Positions 8,034 through 15,966 of a DNA stretch of 64,000 nucleotides are shown here, piece after piece (the first letter of the stretch is position 1; every line of letters begins with the position of its first letter). The DNA comes from Bdellovibrio sp047344985. Its GTDB lineage: Bacteria; Bdellovibrionota; Bdellovibrionia; Bdellovibrionales; Bdellovibrionaceae. Made by a program: the position numbers and the translations under genes. Below the pieces are notes generated by a model. It made no database searches. It had not been told where the DNA came from and saw nothing but the letters and a program-made list of their open reading frames with translations. The DNA lies in contig NZ_CP178861.1 of NCBI RefSeq assembly GCF_047344985.1, positions 1,302,001 to 1,366,000 of the forward strand, in the 5' to 3' direction.

Positions 8034-9143
8034 CTAGGCGACACGCTTCATCGCAGGTCCTTTAGAGATTGTATATTTGTTGCGGCCTGTTTGCTTAGAT
8101 TCATACAAAGCCTCGTCAGCGCGCTTATACCAACTGTCAGCACCTTCGTTTTTCGTGATTTCTGCAATACCCATAGAGACCGTAAAACGAATCTCGAGCT
8201 TCTCGTGCACGAAGACTTCTTTACGAATCCGGTTCATAGCTTCTTCAGCCATGCGGATCGCGGCCTCTGTGTTGCAGCCTGGAAGAATCACGGCGAATTC
8301 TTCACCTCCCAGACGGGCGATAAAGTCCTCTTCACGGGAAAAGCTTTCTTGCAGCAAGCGCACACACTCTTGCAAGACAAAGTCGCCAATATCATGCCCA
8401 TAGGCATCGTTGATTTTTTTAAAGAAATCAATGTCCAAGAGGAGCAACGTCATCGGGTCGCCGTCAATATCGTGAAGTTGTAAATAACGGCGCACTTGTT
8501 CATCGTAACTCTTACGGTTGTGAGCTCCGGTTAAATGGTCACGGCGCATGGTTTGGTTGGCTTCCATCAATTGCTTTTTCACGGTTGTGAGATTCTTTTT
8601 GATGGATTCCATACGTTTTGAACGGCGCTCATTGTTGACGTTCTGATGCTTTAAATAAAAGTTAATAAACTCACGGGAACGTGCGCGCAGCTCTTCGATA
8701 GAGTTGGACTCTACAGCCTCACGCAACTGTTCGAGGCTTTGATTGATGTCACCCTGCGAGGAGTCTTCGATATGGGCTTCTTCGCTCAGGTGATCGGCAA
8801 AATCCCAGATGATCCGTTTAAAATCATCAAAAGTATTTTGTACATAAGTGTATTCATCAATGCGGTAGCTTGAAATAAACTGGCGGATTTTAAAAAGCGC
8901 CTTTTCTACTTCCTCTGCATCGGATTGCACCAGTTCTTTGGCAAACGTGTCTAACTTTGCACGAACTTTACGGACCTGGTGATTTTGAATTTCAAATAGA
9001 TGTTTGTTGTAGACATCTAAGATGTAGAGCAAAGTTGCACGGTCCTCGCTTAGCGAAGGTGCCTGAGGTGCTTCCTTACCGTTGGAGGGTGTGCCCCAGT
9101 CCATATCAAACTGCTCAACAAGTTTTTTCACCCATTGTTTCAA
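8034..9143 (-). CDS. Diguanylate cyclase (GGDEF) with I-site
   Basis: A 369-residue soluble protein. Residues 30-195 are alpha-helical with no membrane segment. The C-terminal GGDEF domain has the active motif as GGEEF (279-283), with RxxD (REED, 270-273) exactly where the product-inhibition I-site sits. The preceding DHLTGAHNRKSYDE and DIDFFKKINDAYGH motifs are complete, so the enzyme should make c-di-GMP from GTP. The start is a TTG at 9143 with an ideal AGGAGG site 6 bases upstream; no usable ATG is near. Two PilZ proteins in the window are possible downstream receptors. Confidence 0.92.
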   Translation of the reverse strand: MKQWVKKLVEQFDMDWGTPSNGKEAPQAPSLSEDRATLLYILDVYNKHLFEIQNHQVRKVRAKLDTFAKELVQSDAEEVEKALFKIRQFISSYRIDEYTYVQNTFDDFKRIIWDFADHLSEEAHIEDSSQGDINQSLEQLREAVESNSIEELRARSREFINFYLKHQNVNNERRSKRMESIKKNLTTVKKQLMEANQTMRRDHLTGAHNRKSYDEQVRRYLQLHDIDGDPMTLLLLDIDFFKKINDAYGHDIGDFVLQECVRLLQESFSREEDFIARLGGEEFAVILPGCNTEAAIRMAEEAMNRIRKEVFVHEKLEIRFTVSMGIAEITKNEGADSWYKRADEALYESKQTGRNKYTISKGPAMKRVA

Positions 9144-9365
9144 GTGCTGCCTCCTACTTACGTAGCGTAAACAAATCCAGTATTCTCATCGGAATTTGGA
9201 CGGTCCTAATCAAGATATCCGCTTAAAAATTCTCACAACTGTGTCTCATCTTGAAACATCCGACAAAGATGCAACAGGAATTGTTGTTTTTCTGCATAAC
9301 TTCCGCACACGACCTGCGGGACTTTCTGATTGACACTACAATGAAGGTTCAACAAGGAGAATCCC

Positions 9366-10934
9366 ATGGCGGTAAGTGCAAAGACCAGTGGTCCCGATTT
9401 CTCTAAGGGCATTTCTGAAGAATCCTTGAAAGACGGCGAGAGTCTTTTAGGTCATGTCGGAGAGGAACCGGTTTTGTTGGTGCGCCAGGAAGGGCAATTT
9501 TATGCCGTCGGAGCGAAGTGCTCGCACTATGGTGGACCGTTAAACGAGGGCCTTATTGTCGGAGATACGGTGCACTGTCCTTGGCATCATGCTTGTTTTG
9601 ATTTAAAGACCGGGGAAGTTTTAAAAGCTCCAGCCTTAAATCCGATCGCGGCCTGGCACGTGGAGGTGCGAGATGAAAAAATTTTCGTTGTTGATAAAAA
9701 AGCTCCAGTCGTTAAGCCGAGAGAAAACACCGCTTCACAAAAGTTTGTGATTGTCGGCGGAGGTGCCGCAGGCGCGGCCGCGGCTGTGATGTTACGTCGT
9801 CATGGTTTTCAAGGAACGATCCAGCTTATTAGCGAAGATAAATCTTTGCCCTATGACCGACCTAATTTATCAAAAGATTTTTTGGCGGGAAATGCACCAG
9901 AAGATTGGCTTCCTCTTTATTCTGAAGAATTCTACAAAGAAAATAAAATTCACGTCGAACTGAAAGTGCGGGTAGAGAAAATAGATCCTCATCGACAAAC
10001 TCTTCTTTTATCCAATAGCAAAACTTTGAAATATGACCGCTGCCTGATAGCGACAGGAGGTAGTCCTGTCATTCCACCAATTCCGGGAGTTGAAAAAGAT
10101 CACGTGTATATGCTTCGATCTTTGGTGGATTGTCGTCGTATTATTGCGCGCACCTCGTGGGCTTCAAAAGTTGTTCTTGTCGGTGCTGGCTTCATTGGTC
10201 TTGAGGTCGCAGCCTCTTTAAGAATGCGCAATATGGAAGTTCACGTTATAGCTCCGGAAGAAATGCCCTTGCTTAAGGCCGTCGGTGTTCATGTGGGAAG
10301 TTTTTTAAAGAAACTCCATGAAAAACATGGCGTGCATTTTCATCTGGGCCACACGGTGAAAGAAATCCGGGATCGCAGTGTCGTTTTAGACGAAGGTCAA
10401 ACGATTCCTTGCGATTTTGTGATTGTGGGAACGGGTATTAAACCCAACACGGCCCTGGCTGAGAAGGCGGGGTGTAAAATAGATCACGGTGTTTTGGTCA
10501 ACGAGTACTTAGAAACCAGTGTGCCCGGAATTTTTGCCGCCGGTGATATCGCTCGTTGGCCCGATCCCCGCAGTCAAAGACCCATCCGTGTTGAACACTG
10601 GGAGGTGGCCGAGCGGCAGGGCCAAATCGCGGCTTTGAATATGTTAGGCGATCGGGTGCGCTTTCAAGATGTGCCCTTCTTCTGGACACAACACTATGAC
10701 GTGACCCTCAATTATGTAGGATTCTCGGATCGCTTTGATCGCATGGATGTGATGGGCGATATGGACAAAGAAAATTTCGCGGTGGCTTATTATGAAGACC
10801 AACGAATTGCTTCTTTTTTAACCGTAGGACGTGATAAGGAAAACTTATTGGTGGAAGAGGGACTTGCGCATTTAGATGACGACAAAGTCCACGAAATTAT
10901 CCGAAAATTCGAGCACCGTTTTGAAGCACGCTAG
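9366..10934 (+). CDS. Rieske-FAD/NAD oxidoreductase (AIFM3-like)
   Basis: A 522-residue fusion. An N-terminal Rieske [2Fe-2S] domain has ligands Cys52-x-His54 and Cys71-x-x-His74. It is joined to a pyridine nucleotide-disulfide-type reductase with an FAD fold (VIVGGGAAGAAAAV near 128-141), an NAD fold (VVLVGAGFIGLEVAASL near 270-286) and the FAD-closing FAAGDIARWPD motif. This is the layout of AIFM3 and ferredoxin-reductase-like proteins that move electrons between NAD(P)H and iron-sulfur partners. The start has a good AAGGAG site. It ends overlapping by four bases with the convergent HTTM-like gene. Confidence 0.9.
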   Translation: MAVSAKTSGPDFSKGISEESLKDGESLLGHVGEEPVLLVRQEGQFYAVGAKCSHYGGPLNEGLIVGDTVHCPWHHACFDLKTGEVLKAPALNPIAAWHVEVRDEKIFVVDKKAPVVKPRENTASQKFVIVGGGAAGAAAAVMLRRHGFQGTIQLISEDKSLPYDRPNLSKDFLAGNAPEDWLPLYSEEFYKENKIHVELKVRVEKIDPHRQTLLLSNSKTLKYDRCLIATGGSPVIPPIPGVEKDHVYMLRSLVDCRRIIARTSWASKVVLVGAGFIGLEVAASLRMRNMEVHVIAPEEMPLLKAVGVHVGSFLKKLHEKHGVHFHLGHTVKEIRDRSVVLDEGQTIPCDFVIVGTGIKPNTALAEKAGCKIDHGVLVNEYLETSVPGIFAAGDIARWPDPRSQRPIRVEHWEVAERQGQIAALNMLGDRVRFQDVPFFWTQHYDVTLNYVGFSDRFDRMDVMGDMDKENFAVAYYEDQRIASFLTVGRDKENLLVEEGLAHLDDDKVHEIIRKFEHRFEAR

Positions 10935-12136
10935 TTTCCGGACTTAGAAAGTTTATTGATCCAATTGTTTGGAAAAAAGCTTGAGTAATTTAATTCTTTC
11001 TCACAGACATTGGTGGCTGCAACCAGCGGCTGCCATTCTTTTTGACCTTCATAACGAACTGGAATCATCAAATCAACCTGCAAGACCTCAGGATCTTTCT
11101 TGGCCCACTCACAAGCATTCTGCGCCAGACGCCAAAAGACCATCGAATCACAATGAGTGCGCGTGATAAGCCATGGTGGTTGCAAAGGCAGTTCTTCTTT
11201 TTCTTGATTCTTTTTCCAGATCGACAGATGCGGTTGGCACTGCACGCGGCCGTCATACATGATCATCGCATACATGCGGCCTTCGCCTGTCATCGCAGCA
11301 TCACCCGGAATAAAATATTGAGGAAGTTGCAATGCCACAAAAATCACTAAAAGAACTTTTGCGACCCTTGGTTTAAGCACAAGTTTAAACGTGTCTTTAA
11401 TTCTGAGAGGCGGAGCTAAAGGACGGGTGATAAGAAGAATTCCTAAAAGTAAGAGCATCACCGATGGATAAAAGAACCGTGTGAGATGCCATGAATATAA
11501 GTGGAATACCGTAAGCTGGATAAATAAAAAGTAAAACCAAAAATTTTTTCGTGCAAACAAAAGAAAGATCAATCCCAGTTCCAGAACCAAAACATACCAC
11601 ACGCCGATTCTTGTAAGAAACGGCGGAATCAAAAGGTCATTGATTGCAGCTCCGCTGAGCCAATTCGTATCAATTTTTAAAAGACCCGCCGTAAAATAGA
11701 TAACAAAAAAAGTGAAGGGGAGGGAATACGCTCTTTGTGGAATAAGCAGGAATACAAGTGTGATGAGTGTTGGGAGATAATGATAATTCCCTGTCAGTCT
11801 ATAATCCTGCAAAATAATTATATTTTTAATGACAAGAAGAGTCCACAAAAGTGGAATGGCGACGCGGTATTTACGAAGAGCCCAAAATAAAACCGATGCA
11901 AGAGCCAAAATTAGATAAAATCCAAGAACTCCGTTGAGAATTTCGGAACTTGGTTTTAATTTTTCACACGCATCCATAAGCGGCCAGCAAATAGACGGCG
12001 TGGAGGGCGACAAAATCCAGTGCAGGGGTTTTTCTGTCATCCAGAAAATAAAAGTCAGAATATGTTCAAGACTAAGAAGAACTCCGACACCAGCCAATGC
12101 CGGATATTTTTTTAATTCGGTGATGAGGTTTTTCAT
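10931..12136 (-). CDS. HTTM-like multi-pass membrane protein (module copy 1)
   Basis: A 401-residue protein with about eight to nine hydrophobic segments. The stretch YFTAGLLKIDTNWLSG followed by FHLYSWHLTRFFYP matches the HTTM (vitamin-K-dependent carboxylase-like, SdpB-related) pattern. The last 125 residues form a non-membrane domain with conserved Cys (RVQC, RTHCDSMVFW, NACEW, NVCEK). It is homologous to the protein at 17227-18402. The start overlaps the stop of a pentapeptide-repeat gene (ATGA), and that gene follows the fibre gene by 2 bases. HTTM proteins include gamma-carboxylases and SdpB; the activity here is unknown, but modification or export of the fibre protein is a reasonable guess. 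Confidence 0.75.
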   Translation of the reverse strand: MKNLITELKKYPALAGVGVLLSLEHILTFIFWMTEKPLHWILSPSTPSICWPLMDACEKLKPSSEILNGVLGFYLILALASVLFWALRKYRVAIPLLWTLLVIKNIIILQDYRLTGNYHYLPTLITLVFLLIPQRAYSLPFTFFVIYFTAGLLKIDTNWLSGAAINDLLIPPFLTRIGVWYVLVLELGLIFLLFARKNFWFYFLFIQLTVFHLYSWHLTRFFYPSVMLLLLGILLITRPLAPPLRIKDTFKLVLKPRVAKVLLVIFVALQLPQYFIPGDAAMTGEGRMYAMIMYDGRVQCQPHLSIWKKNQEKEELPLQPPWLITRTHCDSMVFWRLAQNACEWAKKDPEVLQVDLMIPVRYEGQKEWQPLVAATNVCEKELNYSSFFPNNWINKLSKSGN

Positions 12137-12570
12137 TCTTGCTCCCTCATCCCAAGGCTTAAAGCGACGTTTTTAGAAAATGGCAGCTGAGTGTCTTTAT
12201 CAAAGAGAGCTCCATCGAGTCTTGCGCCGTAAAGCAAGGCCTTGGATAAATCCGTTCCTCGCAAGTTTGCATTGCGAAGATCGGCAAAACTTAAATGCGC
12301 TTTCGACAGATTTTTGTGTGAAAGATTTTGATTTTTTAAAATAATAAACGGAGCGAAGAGTCTTTCTTGCAGAATGATTTCGGAAGCCGGGAATTGCGGC
12401 TCGACACCGGGATTTAATACAGGAAAAAGAGGCGTAAAAACTTGGTCTTGAGATGGAAAACTTAATGAATTGATTTTAGGTTTTGGAAAAAGACGCTGAC
12501 CCCAGGGGGTCAGCTGACTTAGAAAAACTATAATTAAGATAGATCCGTAATAAAAACCAAGACGCTTCAT
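12133..12570 (-). CDS. Membrane-anchored pentapeptide-repeat protein (copy 1)
   Basis: A 145-residue protein with an N-terminal signal anchor (residues 5-22) and a short run of pentapeptide repeats at about 78-125 (NLSHKNLSKAHLSFADLRNANLRG). Such repeats form a right-handed beta-helix and generally mediate protein contact. Its ribosome site overlaps the fibre gene stop (TAG, GA, ATG), and its stop overlaps the start of the HTTM gene. The same pair order recurs at 17.2-18.9 kb, suggesting the two proteins act together. Confidence 0.78.
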   Translation of the reverse strand: MKRLGFYYGSILIIVFLSQLTPWGQRLFPKPKINSLSFPSQDQVFTPLFPVLNPGVEPQFPASEIILQERLFAPFIILKNQNLSHKNLSKAHLSFADLRNANLRGTDLSKALLYGARLDGALFDKDTQLPFSKNVALSLGMREQE

Positions 12571-12572
12571 TC

Positions 12573-14453
12573 CTAGAATCCGTCACCATCACCGTCGCAA
12601 GATCCGCCCGTGGAGTACGTACCGACTCCGACGATACTTCCATTCATACATTGAGAAAGAGTCGCAGTGCTGCAACCGGTTGATGAAACGTAAACACGGC
12701 CATGAGGAGTGCCTCCGCAAGCAGCACCTGCTGCGACGGCAACGTTATTAACAGCAGTAATACGGCCTGTAGAATCGACGTAGAATTGTGGGATGTAAGT
12801 CGTACTACCATACCAACCAGCACCGACCCCGGTATTTCCCAACCAGATAGAAACGGAACCTGAAGAACCGCCACCACCGAGTCCGTTACTGACGGAAATA
12901 TTTGTGATTGTACCGCCCGAGTTATTATCCGCTTGTCCAATCCACTGAGAGCCATCCCATTTCAAAACTTGACCCACTCCAGGAGCGGCACTTGAAACGT
13001 TGCGACCTTGCAGGCGTTGCACAACAGTGGAGCTTTGGCCTCCAGCAACGTCACCGGAAAGTGCGCCGTAGAATCCAGCCGCATTGCCTGGAATATTTCC
13101 GGTTACTTTTGCTCCCGAGACAGAGGCGATTTTAGCATCGGTCACATTACCGTCGGCAATTTTAATCGTAGTCACATTTCCATCCGCGATTTTCGCGGTC
13201 GTCACGTTGCCATCAGCGATCTTAGCCGTAGTCACGTTGGAGTCTGCGATTTTTGCCGTCGTTACAGCACTGTCTGCGATTTTCGCAGTTGTTACATTGG
13301 CATCGGCAATTTTGGCAGTCGTGATATTGCTATCTGCAATTTTCGCCGTTGTGACTGCGCTGTTTGCCAAGTCCACAGTGGCGATAGAACCATCGAGGAT
13401 TTTTGCCGAAGTAATAGCGGAATCGACAATTTTGTTTGTACTGACCGCACCATTGGCAATCTTATTAAACGTAATTGCACCATCGGCAATTTTTGAATTT
13501 GTTACTGAAAGGTCAATGATCTTACTAGTGCTCACAGACTCATCAGCCAATTTTTCCGTAGTGATGGCGTTATCCATAATTTTTGCGCCAGTTACAGAAT
13601 TACTAGCTAAATCGGCAGTACCAATAGATCCATCTTCAATATTTGACGAACCTACAGAGGTATTTCCTGTCACGACATCCTGCCACTGTCCACCAATAGA
13701 AACTTGAACAGTTTGTGAAGTTTCATCATAGCGCATAAGACCATCACGGACGGGAGCTGCGGCAGTTCCATCCGAAGAAGGAATGCCGATAGCACCTGTT
13801 GTTGGTGTACCTGCGCTTGGATTTAGTAAAGAAAGAAGACCATCAAAGTTTGAAGGCAAGAATAAAACCTCAGCACGTTCCTGAGTGACATTGGCAGATT
13901 TAGAAATAAAGTCCGCTGCTTTTTTACCTTCCAAAGCCACAGCATTTTCGGATTCCATCGCATAAGGAACAGAGCGCATGCTGAAATCAGGCGACAAAGC
14001 TACAGTCTCAGTACCTACTGTGAAAGAAACGCGCACTTTACGAGTGTCTCCCGCTTGCGGTGTATAACTGTTGTATCCAGAAGCACACTTTGTAAGGCCG
14101 GTAAGAGCACCCGTGTTTTTAAGAACTTTATGGACAGGAAGACTGTGACCGACATTCACGACAGAACTTCCAGCTTCAGAAGCTCCCAGAACGAAATTGA
14201 TCACACCCTTGCTATTGTTCATATTCACAACGCGCTCTTCTTCGAAAAGCACGCACGATTCCGCGCCGGGTGAAAGAACTTTGATATTAAAGGTGACATG
14301 CGAGTCTTCAAGCGGAAGACCGTCAGGTTGGATGATACGACCTTGAACTGTTAAACCTTGGGGAACTTCAGAGAAAGAGACTTGCGCGAAGGCAGGTCCT
14401 GTCAGGGAAAGAACAGCCAAAATTACCAAAGTTCTTTTAATTGAGAAGTTCAT
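12573..14453 (-). CDS. Secreted fibre-like adhesin with decapeptide repeats (MAT-type candidate)
   Basis: A 626-residue secreted protein. Signal peptide 1-23 (cleavage AFA-Q). An N-terminal beta domain (25-165) ends in the SVPYAMESENA motif seen at the base of trimeric fibre proteins. Residues 274-443 are 17 ten-residue repeats of the type D-G-N-V-T-T-A-K-I-A. The C-terminal part has GWYGSTTYIPQFYVDSTGRITAV, a motif common in phage tail-fibre shafts, and a Cys-containing tip ending GDGDGF. This fits a trimeric fibre of the Bdellovibrio MAT type (prey-recognition fibres); assignment to that family is inference. It is the first gene of an operon with the pentapeptide and HTTM genes. AAGGA lies 6 bases before ATG. 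Confidence 0.8.
   Translation of the reverse strand: MNFSIKRTLVILAVLSLTGPAFAQVSFSEVPQGLTVQGRIIQPDGLPLEDSHVTFNIKVLSPGAESCVLFEEERVVNMNNSKGVINFVLGASEAGSSVVNVGHSLPVHKVLKNTGALTGLTKCASGYNSYTPQAGDTRKVRVSFTVGTETVALSPDFSMRSVPYAMESENAVALEGKKAADFISKSANVTQERAEVLFLPSNFDGLLSLLNPSAGTPTTGAIGIPSSDGTAAAPVRDGLMRYDETSQTVQVSIGGQWQDVVTGNTSVGSSNIEDGSIGTADLASNSVTGAKIMDNAITTEKLADESVSTSKIIDLSVTNSKIADGAITFNKIANGAVSTNKIVDSAITSAKILDGSIATVDLANSAVTTAKIADSNITTAKIADANVTTAKIADSAVTTAKIADSNVTTAKIADGNVTTAKIADGNVTTIKIADGNVTDAKIASVSGAKVTGNIPGNAAGFYGALSGDVAGGQSSTVVQRLQGRNVSSAAPGVGQVLKWDGSQWIGQADNNSGGTITNISVSNGLGGGGSSGSVSIWLGNTGVGAGWYGSTTYIPQFYVDSTGRITAVNNVAVAAGAACGGTPHGRVYVSSTGCSTATLSQCMNGSIVGVGTYSTGGSCDGDGDGF
13125..13634 (-). repeat. 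17 tandem 30-bp repeats coding decapeptides
   Basis: In-frame 30-bp units in the fibre gene. The downstream half (about 13125-13350) is nearly uniform, with units differing mostly at synonymous sites, while the upstream units are diverged. Such tracts can expand or contract by recombination and change fibre length. Confidence 0.85.
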
Positions 14454-14508
14454 ACGTGTTCCTTTTAATATACGTTCAAGTAAGGACTCTCACACTTTTC
14501 TACCTATC

Positions 14509-14516
14509 TTATCGGG
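14509..14516 (-). promoter_or_regulatory. Sigma-28-like -10 element before the fibre operon
   Basis: On the minus strand the sequence reads CCCGATAA, 7 of 8 matches to the FliA -10 consensus GCCGATAA, about 56 bases before the fibre start. The -35 part (TTTATAAAT region) is not convincing. Confidence 0.4.
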
Positions 14517-14592
14517 TAATCTTGAGGATTTATAAATAGTCGTTGTTAAAAATTACTAAAAGTGAATAAAAAGCGTTTTGAAATGAGACGGA

Positions 14593-15216
14593 TTATTGGC
14601 GAGAAGATTCCTTGATGTTTTTACGGCAGTCTGGCGTAAGCTCTGCGACCTTTTCTTTTAAGCATCCAAAAAAGTGACTTTGCTTGGGACAGAACTTAGC
14701 GATGTCCGTTGAACAGGCTTTGCGAAAGGCGTCTTGGACGGTTTTCACTTGATTGAAGCATGCTCGAGAAAGCTGATCCTTCTTGCTTCTGAGGCAAGCC
14801 AAAGGATGTTCTGCAAGAAAGCGATTCTGAGTGCAGAGTTGCTCATATTCGTCGCCACAATCAGGTGTATCTTTGAGAAGTGTTCTTTTTACTTCTTCAG
14901 GTCGAAGAGGTTTTCTAGCATCGTAGTGTGGATCAAATTCTTTTGGAACGGTGTATGCTGAAAGATCAGCCAAAGGCGGTGCTTGTGTAGGAGCAACAGC
15001 TTCCACTTTCGGAGGCGGGGGAATCGGTTGCTTCGAAGGTGCAATTTGAATAGGACCACTTGCAACGGGAAGAGGCTGTGATTGGATTTGCGGTTGCGGT
15101 ATTTGTTGAGGAGCCTGCGCTGTATTGTTTTGAGTCAAACGCACGGCGATCAGTGCCGAAGACACAGATATAAAAACAGTTCCAATAATAAGGAGAAGGA
15201 CGTTCCGAGTGTTCAT
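14593..15216 (-). CDS. Cys-rich (GLG1-like repeat) membrane-anchored protein
   Basis: A 207-residue protein with an N-terminal anchor helix (6-26), a Pro/Gln-rich linker (30-85) and a C-terminal Cys-rich helical domain. The pattern C-x-x-D-x-x-x-F-C then CL, then L-x-x-x-C (ACSTDIAKFCPKQ, FFGCLKEK, LTPDCRKN) occurs about twice and resembles the Golgi GLG1 cysteine-rich repeat, also found in many proteobacterial secreted proteins. Paired Cys suggest disulfides in the periplasm. It lies 139 bases upstream of the fibre operon on the same strand and diverges from a lipoprotein gene. Function unknown. Confidence 0.7.
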   Translation of the reverse strand: MNTRNVLLLIIGTVFISVSSALIAVRLTQNNTAQAPQQIPQPQIQSQPLPVASGPIQIAPSKQPIPPPPKVEAVAPTQAPPLADLSAYTVPKEFDPHYDARKPLRPEEVKRTLLKDTPDCGDEYEQLCTQNRFLAEHPLACLRSKKDQLSRACFNQVKTVQDAFRKACSTDIAKFCPKQSHFFGCLKEKVAELTPDCRKNIKESSRQ

Positions 15217-15288
15217 ATCTATATATATTGTCGGAGACTTCTTTTAGTTACTTAAGGTCTTGAATATGAGTCGGCATCGCAGCCCATT

Positions 15289-15315
15289 TAAGAAATCTCA
15301 TAAACTTTCCGATAA
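15289..15315 (+). promoter_or_regulatory. Sigma-28-like promoter of the Ig-like lipoprotein
   Basis: TAAGAAAT, 11 bases, then TCCGATAA. This keeps the FliA spacing (8-N11-8) and 7 of 8 positions of the -10 element, 22 bases before the start at 15337. The -35 element is only partly conserved. Confidence 0.5.
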
Positions 15316-15336
15316 ATAGAGGTGATGGAGGCAGTC

Positions 15337-15966
15337 ATGAATCGGTACGTCTTGGCACTGCTTATGGCAACATTCATGTTTTTAACGGGTTGTGGACTTG
15401 AAGCGAGCCTTGAAGATCTTGCGGGCCTGTCTTCGCCAAAACTTCCGCCTGGTATTGAACTTCCGAAAAGACCTGTCGCAGGTGTGGTAACTGATCCGGA
15501 AAAATCTGATTTTTTAAATACGGAAATTTTAGTGGGATCACACGGAGTCGCTGACGGCGAGACGATTTTGCAAATTGTTGTGCGTCTGATGAATTCAGAT
15601 AACACCGTGGTCGCGGGATACGTTCCCGAATACAGTATTACAAACGGCACTGGTGTTATCAAAGGCGCGTGTACGGCCAGTGATAACTTCGGTGTGTCGA
15701 TTTGCTCTTTACGTTCGACTGACTCTGGAATTAAAACGGTTCGTTTGGAAAATACCGCCGACTTCCACCCTGAAAAAGATGTGGTGTTTGATGCTCCCGT
15801 CAAAGAGACAACGACGATTGGAAGTTCCGGTGGGGACGTTCAAGAGGTTTCAAATCCGCGTGGCTGGCGCATGACTGCGACTGTCGGTACTCAATATGAC
15901 AAAGTCGTCACAAGCAAAAACGGATACCAATTGCGTGTAGGACCTGTAGGTTCTGTTACTGAGTAA
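15337..15966 (+). CDS. Lipoprotein with bacterial Ig-like (Big_1-type) domain
   Basis: A 209-residue lipoprotein (lipobox LTGC). One invasin-type Ig-like domain is suggested by VADGETILQIVVRLMNSDNT, the GACTASDNFGVSICSL turn and DSGIKTVRLEN. Big_1 domains occur in adhesins and surface proteins. The ATG at 15337 follows GGAGG at good spacing, which decides it over the ATG at 15322. A sigma-28-like promoter precedes it. It overlaps by 11 bases with the convergent propeller gene. Likely surface or periplasmic; partner unknown. Confidence 0.75.
   Translation: MNRYVLALLMATFMFLTGCGLEASLEDLAGLSSPKLPPGIELPKRPVAGVVTDPEKSDFLNTEILVGSHGVADGETILQIVVRLMNSDNTVVAGYVPEYSITNGTGVIKGACTASDNFGVSICSLRSTDSGIKTVRLENTADFHPEKDVVFDAPVKETTTIGSSGGDVQEVSNPRGWRMTATVGTQYDKVVTSKNGYQLRVGPVGSVTE

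Noticed and set aside
9330..9342. TTGACA and TACAAT before the Rieske gene as a sigma-70 promoter
   Set aside because: The two boxes are almost adjacent (TACAAT starts one base after TTGACA), so they cannot be -35 and -10 of one promoter. TACAAT alone could be a -10 but has no fitting -35.
13084..13707. A 207-codon open frame on the plus strand opposite the fibre repeats
   Set aside because: It is the mirror of the 30-bp repeat array. The repeats keep a second frame open, giving an artificial hydrophobic repeat protein; no ribosome site, and the minus strand has a clear signal peptide and domains.
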